64,000 bases of DNA from Nilaparvata lugens (GCF_014356525.2 NC_052507.1:56020347-56084346), one strand, 5' to 3'; counted from the first letter of the stretch, positions 33,095-46,121 are shown. A program made the numbers and translations. The notes: a model not told the origin generated them from the sequence alone.

Positions 33095-34747
33095 ATTATT
33101 TTTTTCAAATTACACTATATATGTAATTTATGTAAGAAAACTGACTGAACAAGCTAACAACAATACTCGAAAGACCTTGTTATGAAAAGTTGTTCAATCA
33201 ACTTGTGAATTATGTAGGCCTATTATGGAATACTATGTACTCATCTCTTTGTATAAAGGGCATGATCCTGATTACAAATAAATTCTTTTCTATCAAATCA
33301 AGATATTGAAGTGGGTAATGTCTATTTGTGTTTTAAAGTAATAAGTATTGATTCGAGTTTTATATAACCTGAAGTAGGTTGACTTCATGATATCACTGAA
33401 GTTGAGTTAATTTGTATAATCCCAGTTTATTTTTCATTCTAACAGCGGTCAAAGTATGGGTCCATCAATGTATGAGTCCATGAATTTACGGGTTCATGAA
33501 CGTGTGTCTTTAAGCCGCTGAGACGCCTCTGAATCGATGGCAGTCCTAGAAGCTTGGGGTATGCTGTCTTCTGTCCATCTGGAAGTGTAGAGCTTGATCA
33601 CCCAGCCTAGATTCAAATTGAAGGAACAGTTTTGAGTTAACAACTTTTTCCTAATTAAACAAACATCCCAGGAACTCCGGATGTGACAGAATGGGTTTTA
33701 GTAACTATAGACTTTCAGAAAGGGAGGGGTATCAAATGTGAACTTTTTTTTAATCAATTAAACATAAACCTTTTTTTTCAATCAATTCATATGTGCTGAA
33801 TCAGAGTCCTTTTGTGTTGAATCGTAATTGGGAATAGATAGATTACTAATTTCATTAATTTGGTTTGAGTAATAGATTTCCGGTTGTATCTTTACATTGA
33901 AATGTGAGGTCATATTTTCTCTGTAGGGATCCAGCTGGGAATTTCAGTTTTCTTTAAATTTATATTTTATAATCTACTAAACTACTGAATGTTGAATTAG
34001 TATATGAAATGTTTGAAGCCCTTATTGATAAATTTATGTTTTAAAATAATTTTCATCTTAAAGTTGTAAAGGATCAAATGAAGTTTCTAGGACCCTAACC
34101 TTTTCTAAATTTGTTTTGAAATCACACATTTTTTTTTTGTTCAGTTATCCAAGGTAGAATCCTGTGATGTGATCTTTTAGGAATATTTTGTCTTTGCTGT
34201 TTTTATAATAATTATAAAGGTACAGAATGGATATGATTAACATTTGATAGTATTTTTATAGTGTTTTAAAAGTTTCCAAGTGTGTTCTAGATGTGCTAAG
34301 GGTTTTCTGAATTTTATGTGGATCTTTTCTTAAAATATCTATTGTTATTTATGATTAACTTCTGAGCAATATTCATGATAACTATCAATTCACTTACTAA
34401 AATTAGAGTCCTTTAAGCTTCTAATTATTCAATCTAAAACGTTTTCAATGGAAAGCAGACAGAGTAGGCTATTACCGAATTATCTATATCAGAGATAACT
34501 TCTGAATTTAGTAATTTTATTTTTGGTTTTCGTGATGTAACTTCATTTTGTTCTATTAATTGTTGAATTTAACTTTGAGAGGTGACAATATAGTTGATAT
34601 CTTCTCTTTATTTCGTTGTCTCTCTTGTCATTTCTGGTTTCCCGTTCTCCAGCACTAGGTATCAAGCATCCCTTTTATTGAGTTATATTGTGTGTGCTTC
34701 TAAGTTCTAAATTCCAAATTAACTTTCTAAATTCATAGCATGGCACA
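33095..34747 (+). repeat. Inverted repeat, arm 1
   Basis: Reverse-complement match to 36436-38065 over about 1.65 kb, including the terminal 80 bp of the LINE tail. The loop is 1.7 kb and holds the Penelope-like fragment. Confidence 0.85.
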
Positions 34748-34751
34748 GTAT

Positions 34752-35454
34752 TGAAGCCATTAGGTATATTATATAAGTGTAAAACCCATCAATCTTTTTA
34801 TGGTTGGGTCAGAAGCTTGTAATACTGCCCTCGTAAAATTCAAAGAGAACTATAATTCTGATTCAGAAAAGGATATTATATGCTCACTTGTTGCCAATGT
34901 TGAATAGTGCATTACTGCTTTCCATGATGTTCCAACTGGTACAATTTTAAGAAATTTCTCTCTCAGCTCCTGCAAACATAATCAAATCAAATTTATTCAC
35001 TTGATATTCATGCATAATAGTCACAAAATCATCACAAATATTACCATTATACATAGATAAATCATCATTGGAGACAGCAAAATAACTAACAACAGCAAAC
35101 AGTAGGCTTACATGAGCTGATAGCTAAGTACAGTAGTACAGTGGGTAGTACAGCACAAACATACAGTATAACATAATAGGTACCTATTATACGGTAACTG
35201 AATAAGAGGCTTTCAAATTCATATTGGACTATGAAATGGGAATACATTCCGATTCTTATTATCCATTAGGTTTTGTTAGTTACTAGTTTTCTCTTAATTG
35301 ATTCTTATCCAACATTCCTCATGGCCAAATTTGGATAAACTAAAATACGTGTGTGTTTAGCCTCGGGCAATGACATTAGAGCTACACCTTAATTGGTCAA
35401 CAGCTAATGTTCAATCATAAAGCTTCACCCGCACTATAGATCTGGAATATTCTA
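34752..35454. other. Unassigned sequence between repeat copy and Penelope fragment
   Basis: About 700 bp of AT-rich DNA with no recognisable gene or repeat within this window. Confidence 0.45.
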
Positions 35455-36435
35455 GGTGAAGGAGACAGAGTAGTTGGAGTTGAGTTGATTGAGGAAGTGG
35501 GAGAGGGTATCATGTCCATGAGGCAATATGAGGAATATGTCGTCAATGAAACGGAGGGGATAGGTTTTGGATAGGGTAGGTCTGTATCAGGGGGGATAGG
35601 GTTTGTTTGAAAAGGGAATCCTGTTCAAGGAGGCCCATGAATAGGTTTGCATAGGATGGTGCCATCCTGGTGCCCATGGCTGTACCCTGGGTTTGAAGAT
35701 AATATTCATCTCCAAACCTAAAGGCATTGCTTGTGAGCACCAGTTTGGCAAGGTTCACTATGAATGTGGTTGAAGGGGTGAAGGGTGTGGGTCGTGAGGG
35801 AAGGAGATTCACAAAGGATTCTAAGCCTTTAGAATGGGGGATGGAAGTATAGAGGGAGGCTACATCGATGGTAACAAGGAGAATTTGTTGGTCAGTTGGG
35901 AGGGTTGTGTTTCTTAGGATATCTATGAAGTGGAAGGGGTCTCTGATATAAGTGGGTAGGGAGGCAACAATGGGTTAGAGGTGGAAATCAACAAGGACAG
36001 AGATTCGTTCAGTTGGGCTATTTATGCTTAAAACAATGGGACGACCAGGATTGCTTTCTTTATGAATTTTTGGAAGAAGATAGAAGTGTGGTGTGTTGGG
36101 AGAGTCTGGCGAAAGGATATTGATATCTGAGTCTGAGAGGCCTTCAGATGGCCAGTATTGCATCATAAATTTGGAGACTTTCTTTTGGATTTGTGGAGTA
36201 GGGTCAGGTGGCAGAAGTTGATACTGTTCGGGGTTGGTGAGTTGCCAGTTGGCTTTATTGATGTAATCTGTGGTGTTCAATAAGACTCCAGTTGAGCTTT
36301 TGTCAGCTTTGGCAAAGGTCTTTGATGGATTTGAACTCTTGGGGTGTGAGGTTGGGAGTTGGAGTGAGGGATTCAATGAATTCTTTAGAGCTGACTTTGT
36401 TCAGGAGTAAATTGCAGAAGATTTCAACAGGGTTG
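35455..36435 (-). pseudogene. Penelope-like element reverse transcriptase fragment
   Basis: Minus-strand pieces show Penelope-type motifs: FYLLPKIHKESNPGRPIV (about 36010-36085), QTQGTAMGTRMAPSYANLFM (about 35640-35700), then RFIDDIF in another frame (about 35535-35560) and HDTLSHFLNQLNSNYSVSFT up to about 35455. Breaks in frame occur near 36000, 36310 and 35560. The GIY-YIG endonuclease expected downstream is absent. The 5' side abuts the TG...CA repeat end at 36436 without a gap. Confidence 0.85.
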
Positions 36436-38065
36436 TGTGCCGTGCTATGAATTTGGAAAGTTAATTTGGAATTTAGAATTTAGAAGCACACACAATATAA
36501 CCTAATAAAAGGGATGCCTGATAATCATACCTAGTGCTAGAGAATGTGAATCCAGAAATGAAAAGAGAGACAACTAAATAGAGAGAAGATATCAAATATA
36601 TTGTCACCTCTTACAGTTCAATTCAACAGTTAATGAAACAAAATGAAGTTACATCATAAAAACCGTAATACAATCACTAAATTTAGAAAGTTATATCCAA
36701 TATAGCTAATTCAATAGAATCCTACTCTGTCTGCTTTACATTGAAAACGTTTTAGATTGAATCATGAGAAGCTTTAAGGACTCTAATTTCAGAAAGAAGA
36801 ATTGGAAGATATCATAGATATTTCTCAGAAGTTAATCATAAATAACAATACATCTTTTAAAAGAGAGATCAACATAGAATCCATAAAATTCTTAGAACAT
36901 TTAGAACACACTTGGAAACTTTCAAAACATTATCAAATATTAATAATGCCCAATAATATCTATTCTGTATTGTTATATCATGAAAGCTGCAAAGACAAAT
37001 ATTCCTCAAGTATCACATCACGGAATTCTACATAGGAAGACTATTCAAAAATATGTGATATCAAAACAAATTTAGAAAAGCTAGGGTCCTTGAAGCTTCT
37101 ATTCGATCCTCTACAACTTCAAGACCAAAATTATTTTAAAACATTAATTTATCAATAAGGGACCTTTCAACATTTCATATACTTAATCAACTTCTAGTAG
37201 TTTAGTAGATTATAAAATATAAATTCAAAGAAAACTGAAACTCCCAGCTGGGTCCTTACTGAGAAAATATGGCCTCACATCTCAATGTAAAGATACAACC
37301 GAAAATCTACTATGCAAACGAAATAAAAATTTGTAATCTATTAATTCCCAAATCAAAGTTACGATTTAACAAAAGAAGTCTAATTCAGCACGTTTTAACT
37401 GGTTCACGTTTTACACCCCTCCCCTTTTTGAAAGTCTATAGTCACTATAACCCATTCTGTCACATTCAGAGTTCCTAGGACGTTTGTTTAATTTGAAAAA
37501 AGGCTGTTACCTGGAAGCTGTTTCTTTAATTTGAATCTAGGCTCGGTGATTGAGCTCTACATGTCCAGATGGACAGGAGACAGCATACCCCGAGGTTCTA
37601 GGACTGCCATCGATTCAGAGGCATCTCAGTGGCTTAAAGACACACGTTTACGAGACATTCATGAACCCGAACATTGATGGACTCATACATTGATTGACTC
37701 GTACATTGATGGAACCGTACTTTGACCGCTGTTAGAATAAAAAAATAAACTAGGATAATACAAATCAACTCAACTTCAGTTATATCATAAAGTCAACCCA
37801 CTTTTGGTTATATAAAACTCAAATCAATACTTATTACTTTAAAACACAAATAGACATTACCTACTTCAATATTTCGATTCAAAAAGAAAGAATTTATCAG
37901 TTATCAGGCTCATGCCCTTTATACAAAGAGATGAGTACATACTATTCCATAATACATAATTCACTAGTTGATTGAATCACTTCATAATATGGTCTTTCGA
38001 GTATTGTTGTTAGTTTGTTCAGTCTGTTCTCTCACATAAATTACATATAGAGTGTAATAACAGAC
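36436..38065 (-). repeat. TG...CA repeat, copy 2 (partial, inverted)
   Basis: The reverse complement of 33095-34747; its outer end reads GGCACA at 36436. At 38065 it joins directly into the middle of a gag ORF, so it truncates that gene. Confidence 0.8.
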
Positions 38066-38995
38066 AGCTACAAACTCATCCAATGATGTAAATTCATGGG
38101 CTCTACTCCGAAAGAACATCAGGGGTTCGCCAATCAATAAACTAGTCAAACAAAGACGCCACATGCTCCAAGAGGTAGGTGCAAGAGTTTGTACTAATTT
38201 TATCTGATCAATGAATGGTTGAGGTTGCAAATGGCGATCAGTATTATCAAATTTACCCAGTCCTTGCAATATACTATGTGAGTTGATGTTATCTGCTTGA
38301 ATTCCTTGAGGTTGTTGTTGGATATAATTTTCTAATGCTGTTATTTTCTCCTGTGCCATCTGCCATTGACTATTATGTGTAATTTTATTAGCATTTACTT
38401 CTTGATCTAATTGAGTCAGAGTGGATTTTTGAATTAGTAGAGCTCCGTTTAAAGCCTCACAGGTTTCTGTGTTTTGATTGATACTACCTTGCAGTTGGTT
38501 CATTTTTGTGGACATATTAATCTGTTTATTTTGTATATCTTTTATACTGTTAATATTCTTATTAACTGTAGTTGTTAAATTTTGATTGGCAACGGTAATT
38601 TGTTTGTTGATTTCTTGATGGCAATCGGCCTTAATGTTAGTTGTTAAATCCTGAATAGGTGTAGTGATTTGTGTGGTTAAGTTATCTATCCTTTCGTTCA
38701 GTTCACAGGTAACCGTATCCAACCTTTCCGATAATCCTGCCGTAACTTTATCCTGACTTTCCCTCTGTAGATTTATCATTGCTTTCAATTCTTCCCTATG
38801 ATTCTCTACTTTACTCTCAATAGTATCTAACCGCCATTCTACTGATTGTATAGCGCCTGCTGTCTCTTTCATGCCCTGTTCCACTGTTTGCTTATTTGCC
38901 TCTTTTATTGCTGCATTCTCTTTTTTAATCTCCTGCATCATGTTATCCATTGTGTTTTGTAACATAATATTGAACATACTGCTAGTTTGTTCCAT
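37982..38995 (-). pseudogene. Gag-like protein, element B (3'-truncated)
   Basis: The ATG at 38995 overlaps the end of ORF1 by 14 bases. Residues about 10-230 form a long Gln/Asn/Lys-rich coiled-coil-like region with many heptad-spaced hydrophobics. A gag-type domain follows: FIDQIKLVQTLAPTSWSMWR, then MFFRSRAHEFTSLDEF. At about 38065 the sequence switches to the inverted repeat, so the last about 25 residues are not gag. The same protein in element A continues for some 350 more residues. The part before the junction is nearly identical to element A. Confidence 0.75.
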
Positions 38996-39347
38996 TATTA
39001 CTCTTTTCGAATGGATCTAGCTCTGTGACTGAAAATAGACTTTGTTTGCTCAGATGTGACTCGGCCTCTGGAGATGCGGGTTCTGCAGGCTGCTCCTCTC
39101 CCCCTTCAAAGTTGATCTCTGCTATCCGTTTATTCAATGGTGTGTCAGCGGCGTCGATTCGAGTGGATGATAGAGGTTGCAGACCTTGTGGATCGAAGAC
39201 TATCGACCCGACACTTCCTGGTTCCCTTTCTCGTGGCGTATTGGCATCTACCATGGTGGGGTTTGATGTGCTGGGAGTCGACAAAGTGGGATGTGTGCAA
39301 CCGCCGTACATATATGAAACTTCAGAGTTTGCGGGAGTGTGATTCAT
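38982..39347 (-). CDS. ORF1 of gag-only LTR element (copy B, 121 aa)
   Basis: It starts MNHTPANSEVSYMYGGC. Pro-, Ser- and Thr-rich with acidic patches; no domain recognised. It ends 14 bases inside the gag start, in a different frame. Copy A (45756-46121) differs at only a handful of residues. The overlap suggests translation coupling or a frameshift between ORF1 and gag, but no standard slippery site was identified. Confidence 0.6.
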   Translation of the reverse strand: MNHTPANSEVSYMYGGCTHPTLSTPSTSNPTMVDANTPREREPGSVGSIVFDPQGLQPLSSTRIDAADTPLNKRIAEINFEGGEEQPAEPASPEAESHLSKQSLFSVTELDPFEKSNNGTN

Positions 39348-39925
39348 TGTGTCAAATATGATAAATGCTAATTAAAAAAGTGCTGAATAATATGCAAAAA
39401 ATGTTTAAAAAAGAGACACAAACCGGGACTTACAGTGAAACAGTTATGTGCAAAGTGTTTGGATATCCAAAAAGAAGGTATTTATACTTAAGTTTTTTAT
39501 AATGCTCTAGTGCCCCCAATATTGAATATTGATTCCTGACTAGTTTACAGACTGTGACTTATTTTCCAACCGGCTTATACATATATATTCTTGACTGGAA
39601 AGTAATAGCAGTTTAGGCTTATAAAATATAATCTCTCTCTATAAAATATATTTTTTACAATAACAATAATATAAAATTTTCTTTAAAACATATAATTTCT
39701 CTTTATTTAAAGCTATTGATTCCCCAAAAAGTGATACAAAGTTTAATTCGCCTGTTTTCCTCAATACTCATATATCTATAGTTTCATTATCCATCCACGA
39801 CAAATTTTAATATGACTAGACTTGTCTTCAATTATTATCCTCAATATGGGTCTTGACTTAATTTCAAATAATTATTTAATGAGCTCAGCTCTCATCATCA
39901 GTCCCATGTTGGTACGGCATGTTTC
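39348..39925 (-). other. Leader between LTR and ORF1 (element B)
   Basis: No ORF. Bases 39360-39825 match 46135-46598 of element A. A purine-start TATTTATACTT element lies near 39480. No clear tRNA-type primer site was seen next to the LTR. Confidence 0.5.
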
Positions 39926-40110
39926 TATGACGTTATTTTTTATATTTAAATAATGATTAGCCTCCTGCTTGGCATCAGTCGGTAGAGCATGAAATATTTT
40001 AATATAATTATAAAATTAGGTCGTGGTTTTTTTAATAGGATACAGTCTCATAAGAATCTTTATAGGCCCAGGTATGAGCTTCCCCTATAATTCTTGTAAT
40101 TCATTGGAAA

Positions 40111-40158
<48 letters not shown>

Positions 40159-41939
40159 TACTTATCCTATAGTATTGAGGAATTAAAATAAATTGCACAC
40201 CATAAACAATTTGATACATATATTAACAGATATTGCAAAAAATAGATCAGGGCAAAAAATATAAAGAGCGACAAAAATACAATATAAAAAAAAGAACAAT
40301 AATAGAAATCAGTAAAATATCACAGGCTAAACATTATACTCCAGATTTATAGCACGAAACATTACCATGTGCCTTTATTTTAAATCATATGCATCCTTTT
40401 GCATGTAGCTGCGCTATAAGCTTGCTAATACTTGTCGACTTGGACAATTCAATTAAAAATAGGTTCCTCAAGATCAACTTGATAAATTGGCAACTAATTA
40501 TCCAAATATATATATTAAATTCTCTAGTATCTAGTAGATTTCCTTGTAATGAATATATATTTTATCTCAGGGTGCAAGATTCGGCACCTGATGGAATAAG
40601 TAGAGCAATTCATCTGGTGAATTAGAGCTACAATAAACTATCGCAAATTATTGTGAAAATTAAAGATCATATGAATATGTTTTAATAGCCTAGATTTTAT
40701 ACTTCTTTGATTTATTAGAATTTTCTGAAATGTACTGATTCATTATTCCTTTAATAAAATACCTTTAATACTATATTAACTTGCGCAAGTATTTTTTATT
40801 AAATTCCTAATTTATAAGAAAACCCTTTCGACGAGCTAGCTTTGATTATTAGGTAATTCGAAGCACTAAGGGGCGCCCATCACTAATTCAATTTTTTCAC
40901 TCACGTGTCGAAATCTTCTTATGAGCTGCTTATGTCGATCCAACTCCTGGTGGTCCTGGACTATGGTAGCCGGAATCGTCTCTTCCAAGGGGTTACGAAA
41001 ATTATTTAAAATTGAAAATGACTTCTGCTTTATAAGAGCATCTAAAGTCTCATAAGAAATTTAATAATTGAAACTAACTTTAGCTTTTACAAGTTATAGC
41101 AAGGTATTATGCTCTATAATATTTAGGGACCTCTCATGGTGGCATTTGGCAGACGAGTGATGGTTCTCCTTCCTCAATTTTACAATTCTTATTTCCGACT
41201 TTCAAATTTTCATAAAATTTGAATATCCTAGTCCTCAGCCATTTAAGGTTCCAATAGACCGTACTAAAATATTAAATTATTACTTATGTTGTATGTTTAA
41301 TAATTTCTTTGCCTTCGGGCCATATCTATAACATAGACTATATAACATTTTTACATAAATCCCAATCATTTATAGAAATATATATAAATATTTTTGAATT
41401 GGCATACTATTGCCGCCTATTAACTGCCATTATGTGATTGGTGCATGCAAATTGTTTCAGTATTCATGCGCTTGGTAACCTCCTATTTCCTGGATACATT
41501 TAATTATTTTTATTAGGTTTTTTAAGTATGCTCTCTACATGCTAGTTAATATTCTATATACTACTATTTATTTCATGCTTCCTAATAGTTAGCCACATGA
41601 CCTTTTGTTCTTCCAAATTGCATACCGTTTTGCCGCAATAGATCTCTGCCAAGGTGTCTGGTCAGATTCTACATTGCATGGCTCGGTCAATCGTTAGGTC
41701 GCCGATCACTGAATGTTTATACCTAACCTCAATCTTCAAAAATTTTATATAATATTATATATTAGCAAAAAAATTATTCCAATTCCTTTTTAGGTTATTG
41801 TACCGTTTAGCCAGAACAAGCTGATGCTATCTAATCTTTATTGTTATCTCATTGGCGATATTAGCCAGTTACTTCACTCAGACCTATTAGTACTTCAGCT
41901 AGGGATTTTTAGATCTACCCAAATTTCAAATACATTACA
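39926..41939 (-). repeat. LTR shared by elements A and B
   Basis: It matches the solo LTR at 11625-13606 throughout. In minus orientation it begins TGTAATG and ends near GTCATA. A purine-rich CCAGGGGCGCG lies just outside its start and could be the polypurine tract of element A. It therefore acts as 3' LTR of element A and 5' LTR of element B. An AT microsatellite (40115-40156) adds length. Confidence 0.8.
40115..40156. repeat. AT dinucleotide microsatellite
   Basis: About 21 AT units inside the LTR; the solo LTR copy has only a few at the matching place (near 11812). Confidence 0.95.
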
Positions 41940-43021
41940 CGCGCCCCTGGATTTGAATTCAAAATATTTGAGAATCACAATGTTTTTAATGAAAATCCAC
42001 CCTTCAATACATCGATATATTCCAATACTTTATTCATAAATTATACTCTCAAACTTTAATCATAGTTTGCAGATCTATCTGCTGCACCTCCCTTAGACCT
42101 CTCTCAAATACAATAACAAATTCTCCTCATCAACACACAAAAAATATCATAAATATAATCCCCTAGACACATTCCTCCATACAACACTTAGAACATAGTA
42201 TTTTCAAATTTGCCGCTCGCAGGGCCGCCAACCTAACTACACACATTTCTTGATTCTATCATAATTGATTCCTTACAAACAATAATTTCGATGTACAAAT
42301 TTCTGGGCTTATAATTTATAGTAATTCCTAGGTCTTAATATAAATAATTTTTCTATACATCAGGTACAATTCTTTTTCTTTTGCTAATGGTTCTTTGGTT
42401 TTGGGTAACTAGCATTCACTTTAGTTTTTTTCAGGGTACAAACATGGCATAACTAACGGTATTAAATATAAAACATATAAATAAATATACTAACATTGAT
42501 AAATATAATAAATAACAGTAATAAATAACATTTTGGGTTACAATGCTTTTCTTTTTATAATCATATGTTGAGCGCTACATTCGATTCAGGTGGCTTTGCT
42601 CAGCTGGTCGCTGTCTCTATATTCATACTGCTTACGTCAGAACTGGTTGTCAAATCTCGCAATTAACCTAACTGCTACATTTTTTCTCTTTTAAGATACT
42701 TAACAAATTTTAAATATACTATCCCCGCTTGTGTCCTTTTTTATTTGATGTATCTTATTTAATTACATAATTAAAAATTATTCTTTTGCTTGTTGCAGGC
42801 TTTGGACAGTTGGGAGAAATAAAAACGCTGGATTGTTGACACGAGGTTGCTTCATCAATATTAAATTTATTAAGAAAGGTCAGTAATTGGCTTGATAGTG
42901 GTCTTTTCCTTTGACTTCTTATCATATTATTTCAAATTCGACGATATAGCATGTAGAAATGTTGTGATTTACTTGCATCTTCTTGCATTCTGTTTGTAGA
43001 TGTTGCTGTGGGCTGGTTGGG
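41940..43021 (-). other. Element A region 3' of gag without pol
   Basis: No protease, RT, RNase H or integrase motif was found on either strand. It is AT-rich with no long ORF. Confidence 0.55.
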
Positions 43022-43708
43022 TTATCTGCTATCCGGTTGTTGAGGCTGTCCTATTATTAATCTATGCTTCTCAAATTTAAAGCCCTTGTATCTTGTGTAC
43101 TTTTTTAAACAATTCCTTGATTCATTAATGGTAGTTCCTTTCAATCCATTCTTTTTCCAATCATCCTGTAATTTTAATTCATCTTTCCTCTTATTTTCAT
43201 TTAATATTCTTGATCTCGGTTCATTATAACTCATTATGCCCACAACAATAAACATTTTTATAATATTAAATTTCCAATCATCAATAGTAGTTTCATTTAT
43301 CAATAATAATACAATATTTTCCATCCTCTCCACAACACAGTCTTTTATCCATATCACAGCCATAACCAACATTACACACAATATCAAAACATTTCTTATC
43401 TTTTTAATAGCATAATCTCTCATCATATAATAACTATTTACTTCCTTTTTATTTACATTATTTCTTACTTCTTTCACTCTTCTTATACACTGTTTATCCT
43501 TCATATATCTCCATAAGTAGTCCACTCCATTATTTTCCCGGCATGAATCAATAGTTGCTTTGTTACCAGTTCCATTTTTGTTCCAATTATTTGCTTCCTT
43601 TTTTCGGTCACATCGCTGATCATAGCCTTTAAAGCGTATGTGCCGCGGATGCATACCGTCGGTCCCTTCCTGTCCTCCTCGGTGTCGGTCCGGAATCCCC
43701 TCGGGCAT
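43022..43708 (-). other. Overlapping ORF after gag in element A (228 aa)
   Basis: This frame overlaps the arginine-rich end of gag and continues as Lys/Asn/Ile-rich sequence with one hydrophobic stretch (NVLILCVMLVMAVIW, about residues 107-121). I do not recognise it. It could be the true continuation of gag after a frameshift, or a chance frame. Confidence 0.3.
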
Positions 43709-45769
43709 TTAAAACGTGCATGCGGCCGGTATGCACGCGCGCGGTTCCTCCGTTTCTTTCGCTTCTTCCGCCTCCGGGCCTTGTGATGCTGGTACCTTCG
43801 GTCATGTAGTCCGTCCTCCTCGTCCTGATGCCGGTCGGGTGTCCTCGGGCGCCTCCGTCTCCAGGCCTTGCGATGGTCGCTCCTCTTGTCCTGGATGCCG
43901 TCCTCCCTGGTGTCATCTTCTTGGTCCTCTATCTTGGGGTCCTTGGTCTGCTTCGGTGGGGTACAATGATATGGGTGCAGAGGTTCTGTGCGCGGGTGCA
44001 TGGTGGTGTTCAAAACAGGTAGTATGGTGGCGGTCTCCTCCTGGCAGCTGTTTGTGTTCTCCAGCGGTGATGGGTCTTTGGCGGGAAACAATATACTTGA
44101 AATGGGTTGTTGCTTGCGGCTGGTTTTTGGTGGTGGTTTATCTTGTATTGGCTTCTGTGTGTCTGGTGGTGGATTGCTGGGTGTTGGGTTCTGTGTTTTT
44201 TGTTGATTTAATCCTGTTGCATGCGCTAATGTATAATTTGTGCTCACTTGTTGAGGTGGTGGTTTGTAATTTCTGTTGTAATTATTCTGAGTGTGACCAT
44301 TATTTGAGTTCAATCGATCACGGCCATCATAGTAATTCCTGCGGTTGCTCTGATGGGCGTAATGATAAGTTGTGCGGTTTTGAAAATTTTCATTATTCCA
44401 GTTACTATTTTGCTTGTGTTCATAGCGACGTTCAAATTGAGGGGCAGATCGGTAGCGATCATATGATACCGGTTCATAATTTTGGCTGGTATACTGATTA
44501 CTTTTCGAGTTATGTTGATTCCGTGTGTATCTTTGGTCTGAACGGTGGTTTGACATTGTCATCACAGACTGTATGCCATATAAATGATTTATTAGCTGTT
44601 TGCAATCAGTAATGGGTTGTGTGGCGAGTGCCATTCTAATTTGATACGGTAGTTTCTTCAGAATAATACTTGCTAATGCCGATTCGTTAATGGGCTCGCT
44701 CAATTGAGAATTTTCGAACTGTAGGGCAGTGACGAAAGTGGTACATGCACCGTCCAAGTTAGGGTTGAAATCGCATGATATGATGTCCGCGAGCACGTCC
44801 AACTGTTTACTTCTGCTCCAATACTGTTCCAGGAAGACAGCTACAAACTCATCCAATGATGTAAATTCATGGGCTCTACTCCGAAAGAACATCAGGGGTT
44901 CGCCAATCAATAAACTAGTCAAACGAAGACGCCACATGCTCCAAGAGGTAGGTGCAAGAGTTTGTACTAATTTTATCTGATCAATGAATGGTTGAGGTTG
45001 CAAATGGCGATCAGTATTATCAAATTCACCCAGTCCTTGCAATATACTATGTGAGTTGATGTTATCTGCTTGAATTCCTTGAGGTCGTTGTTGGATATAA
45101 TTTTCTAATGCTGTTATTTTCTCCTGTGCCATCTGCCATTGACTATCATGTGTAATTTTATTAGCATTTTACTTCTTGATCTAATTGAGTCAGAGTGGAT
45201 TTTTGAATTAGTAGAGCTCCGTTTAAAGCCTCACAGGTTTCTGTGTTCTGATTGATACTACCTTGCAGTTGGTTCATTTTTGTGGACATATTAATCTGTT
45301 TATTTTGTATATCTTTTATACTGTTAATATTTTTATTAACTGTAGTTGTTAAATTTTGATTGGCAACGGTAATTTGTTTGTTGATTTCTTGATGGCAATC
45401 GGCCTTAATGTTAGTTGTTAAATCCTGAATAGGTGTAGTGATTTGTGTGGTTAAGTTATCTATCCTTTCGTTCAGTTCACAGGTAACCGTATCCAACCTT
45501 TCCGATAATCCTGCCGTAACTTTATCCTGACTTTCCCTCTGTAGATTTATCATTGCTTTCAATTCTTCCCTATGATTCTCTACTTTACTCTCAATAGTAT
45601 CTAACTGCCATTCTACTGATTGTATAGCGCCTGCTGTCTCTTTCATGCCCTGTTCCACTGTTTGCTTATTTGCCTCTTTTATTGCTGCATTCTCTTTTTT
45701 AATCTCCTGCATCATGTTATCCATTGTGTTTTGTAACATAATATTGAACATACTGCTAGTTTGTTCCAT
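43501..45769 (-). pseudogene. Gag-like protein, element A (one frameshift)
   Basis: The ATG is at 45769. The coiled-coil half ends early at 45161 because of one extra T in a T-run near 45166, compared with copy B. The rest is open from about 45165 to 43501. It contains the gag domain (FIDQIKLVQTLAP..., RSRAHEFTSLDEF, LEQYWSRSKQLDVL, LKKLPYQIRMAL), an Asn/Arg/Tyr-rich region and an arginine-rich tail with imperfect repeats of the DRHQDEEDGLHDRR type. No CCHC zinc knuckle is obvious. Gag would assemble particles around element RNA. GC content rises sharply over the repeat tail (43640-43930). Confidence 0.75.
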
Positions 45770-46121
45770 TATTACCCTTTTTAAATGGATCTAGCTCTGT
45801 GACTGAAAATGGACTTTGTTTGCTCAGATGTGACTCGGCCTCTGGAGATGCGGGTTCTGCAGGCTGCTCCTCTCCCCCTTCAAAGTTGATCTCTGCTATC
45901 CGTTTATTCAATGGTGTGTCAGCGGCGTCGATTCGAGTGGATGATAGAGGTTGCAGACCTTGTGGATCGAAGACTATCGACCCAACACTTCCTGGTTCCC
46001 TTTCTCGTGGCGTATTGGCATCTAGAATGGTGGGGTTTGATGTGCTGGGAGTCGACAAAGTGGGATGTGTGCAACCGCCGTACATATATGAAACTTCAGA
46101 GTTTGCGGGAGTGTGATTCAT
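45756..46121 (-). CDS. ORF1 of gag-only LTR element (copy A, 121 aa)
   Basis: Intact and nearly identical to 38982-39347, with the same 14-base overlap into gag. Retention of both frames and the overlap in the two copies supports a real coding unit. Function unknown. Confidence 0.6.
   Translation of the reverse strand: MNHTPANSEVSYMYGGCTHPTLSTPSTSNPTILDANTPREREPGSVGSIVFDPQGLQPLSSTRIDAADTPLNKRIAEINFEGGEEQPAEPASPEAESHLSKQSPFSVTELDPFKKGNNGTN

Larger units (their letters stand above)
28859..34747. mobile_element. TG...CA repeat, copy 1, TSD GTAT
   Basis: It begins TGTAACAATG and ends ATGGCACA, flanked by GTAT at 28855-28858 and 34748-34751. Non-coding parts (28859-29815 and 33175-34747, about 2.5 kb) match copy 3 at 48815-57015, which has its own duplication TACT. 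Solo-LTR-like structure fits best. A LINE occupies the middle of this copy. Confidence 0.75.

Noticed and set aside
43716..44612. 298-codon plus-strand ORF
   Set aside because: It lies antisense to gag of element A, is biased in composition by the GC-rich arginine tail opposite, and shows no recognisable domain.
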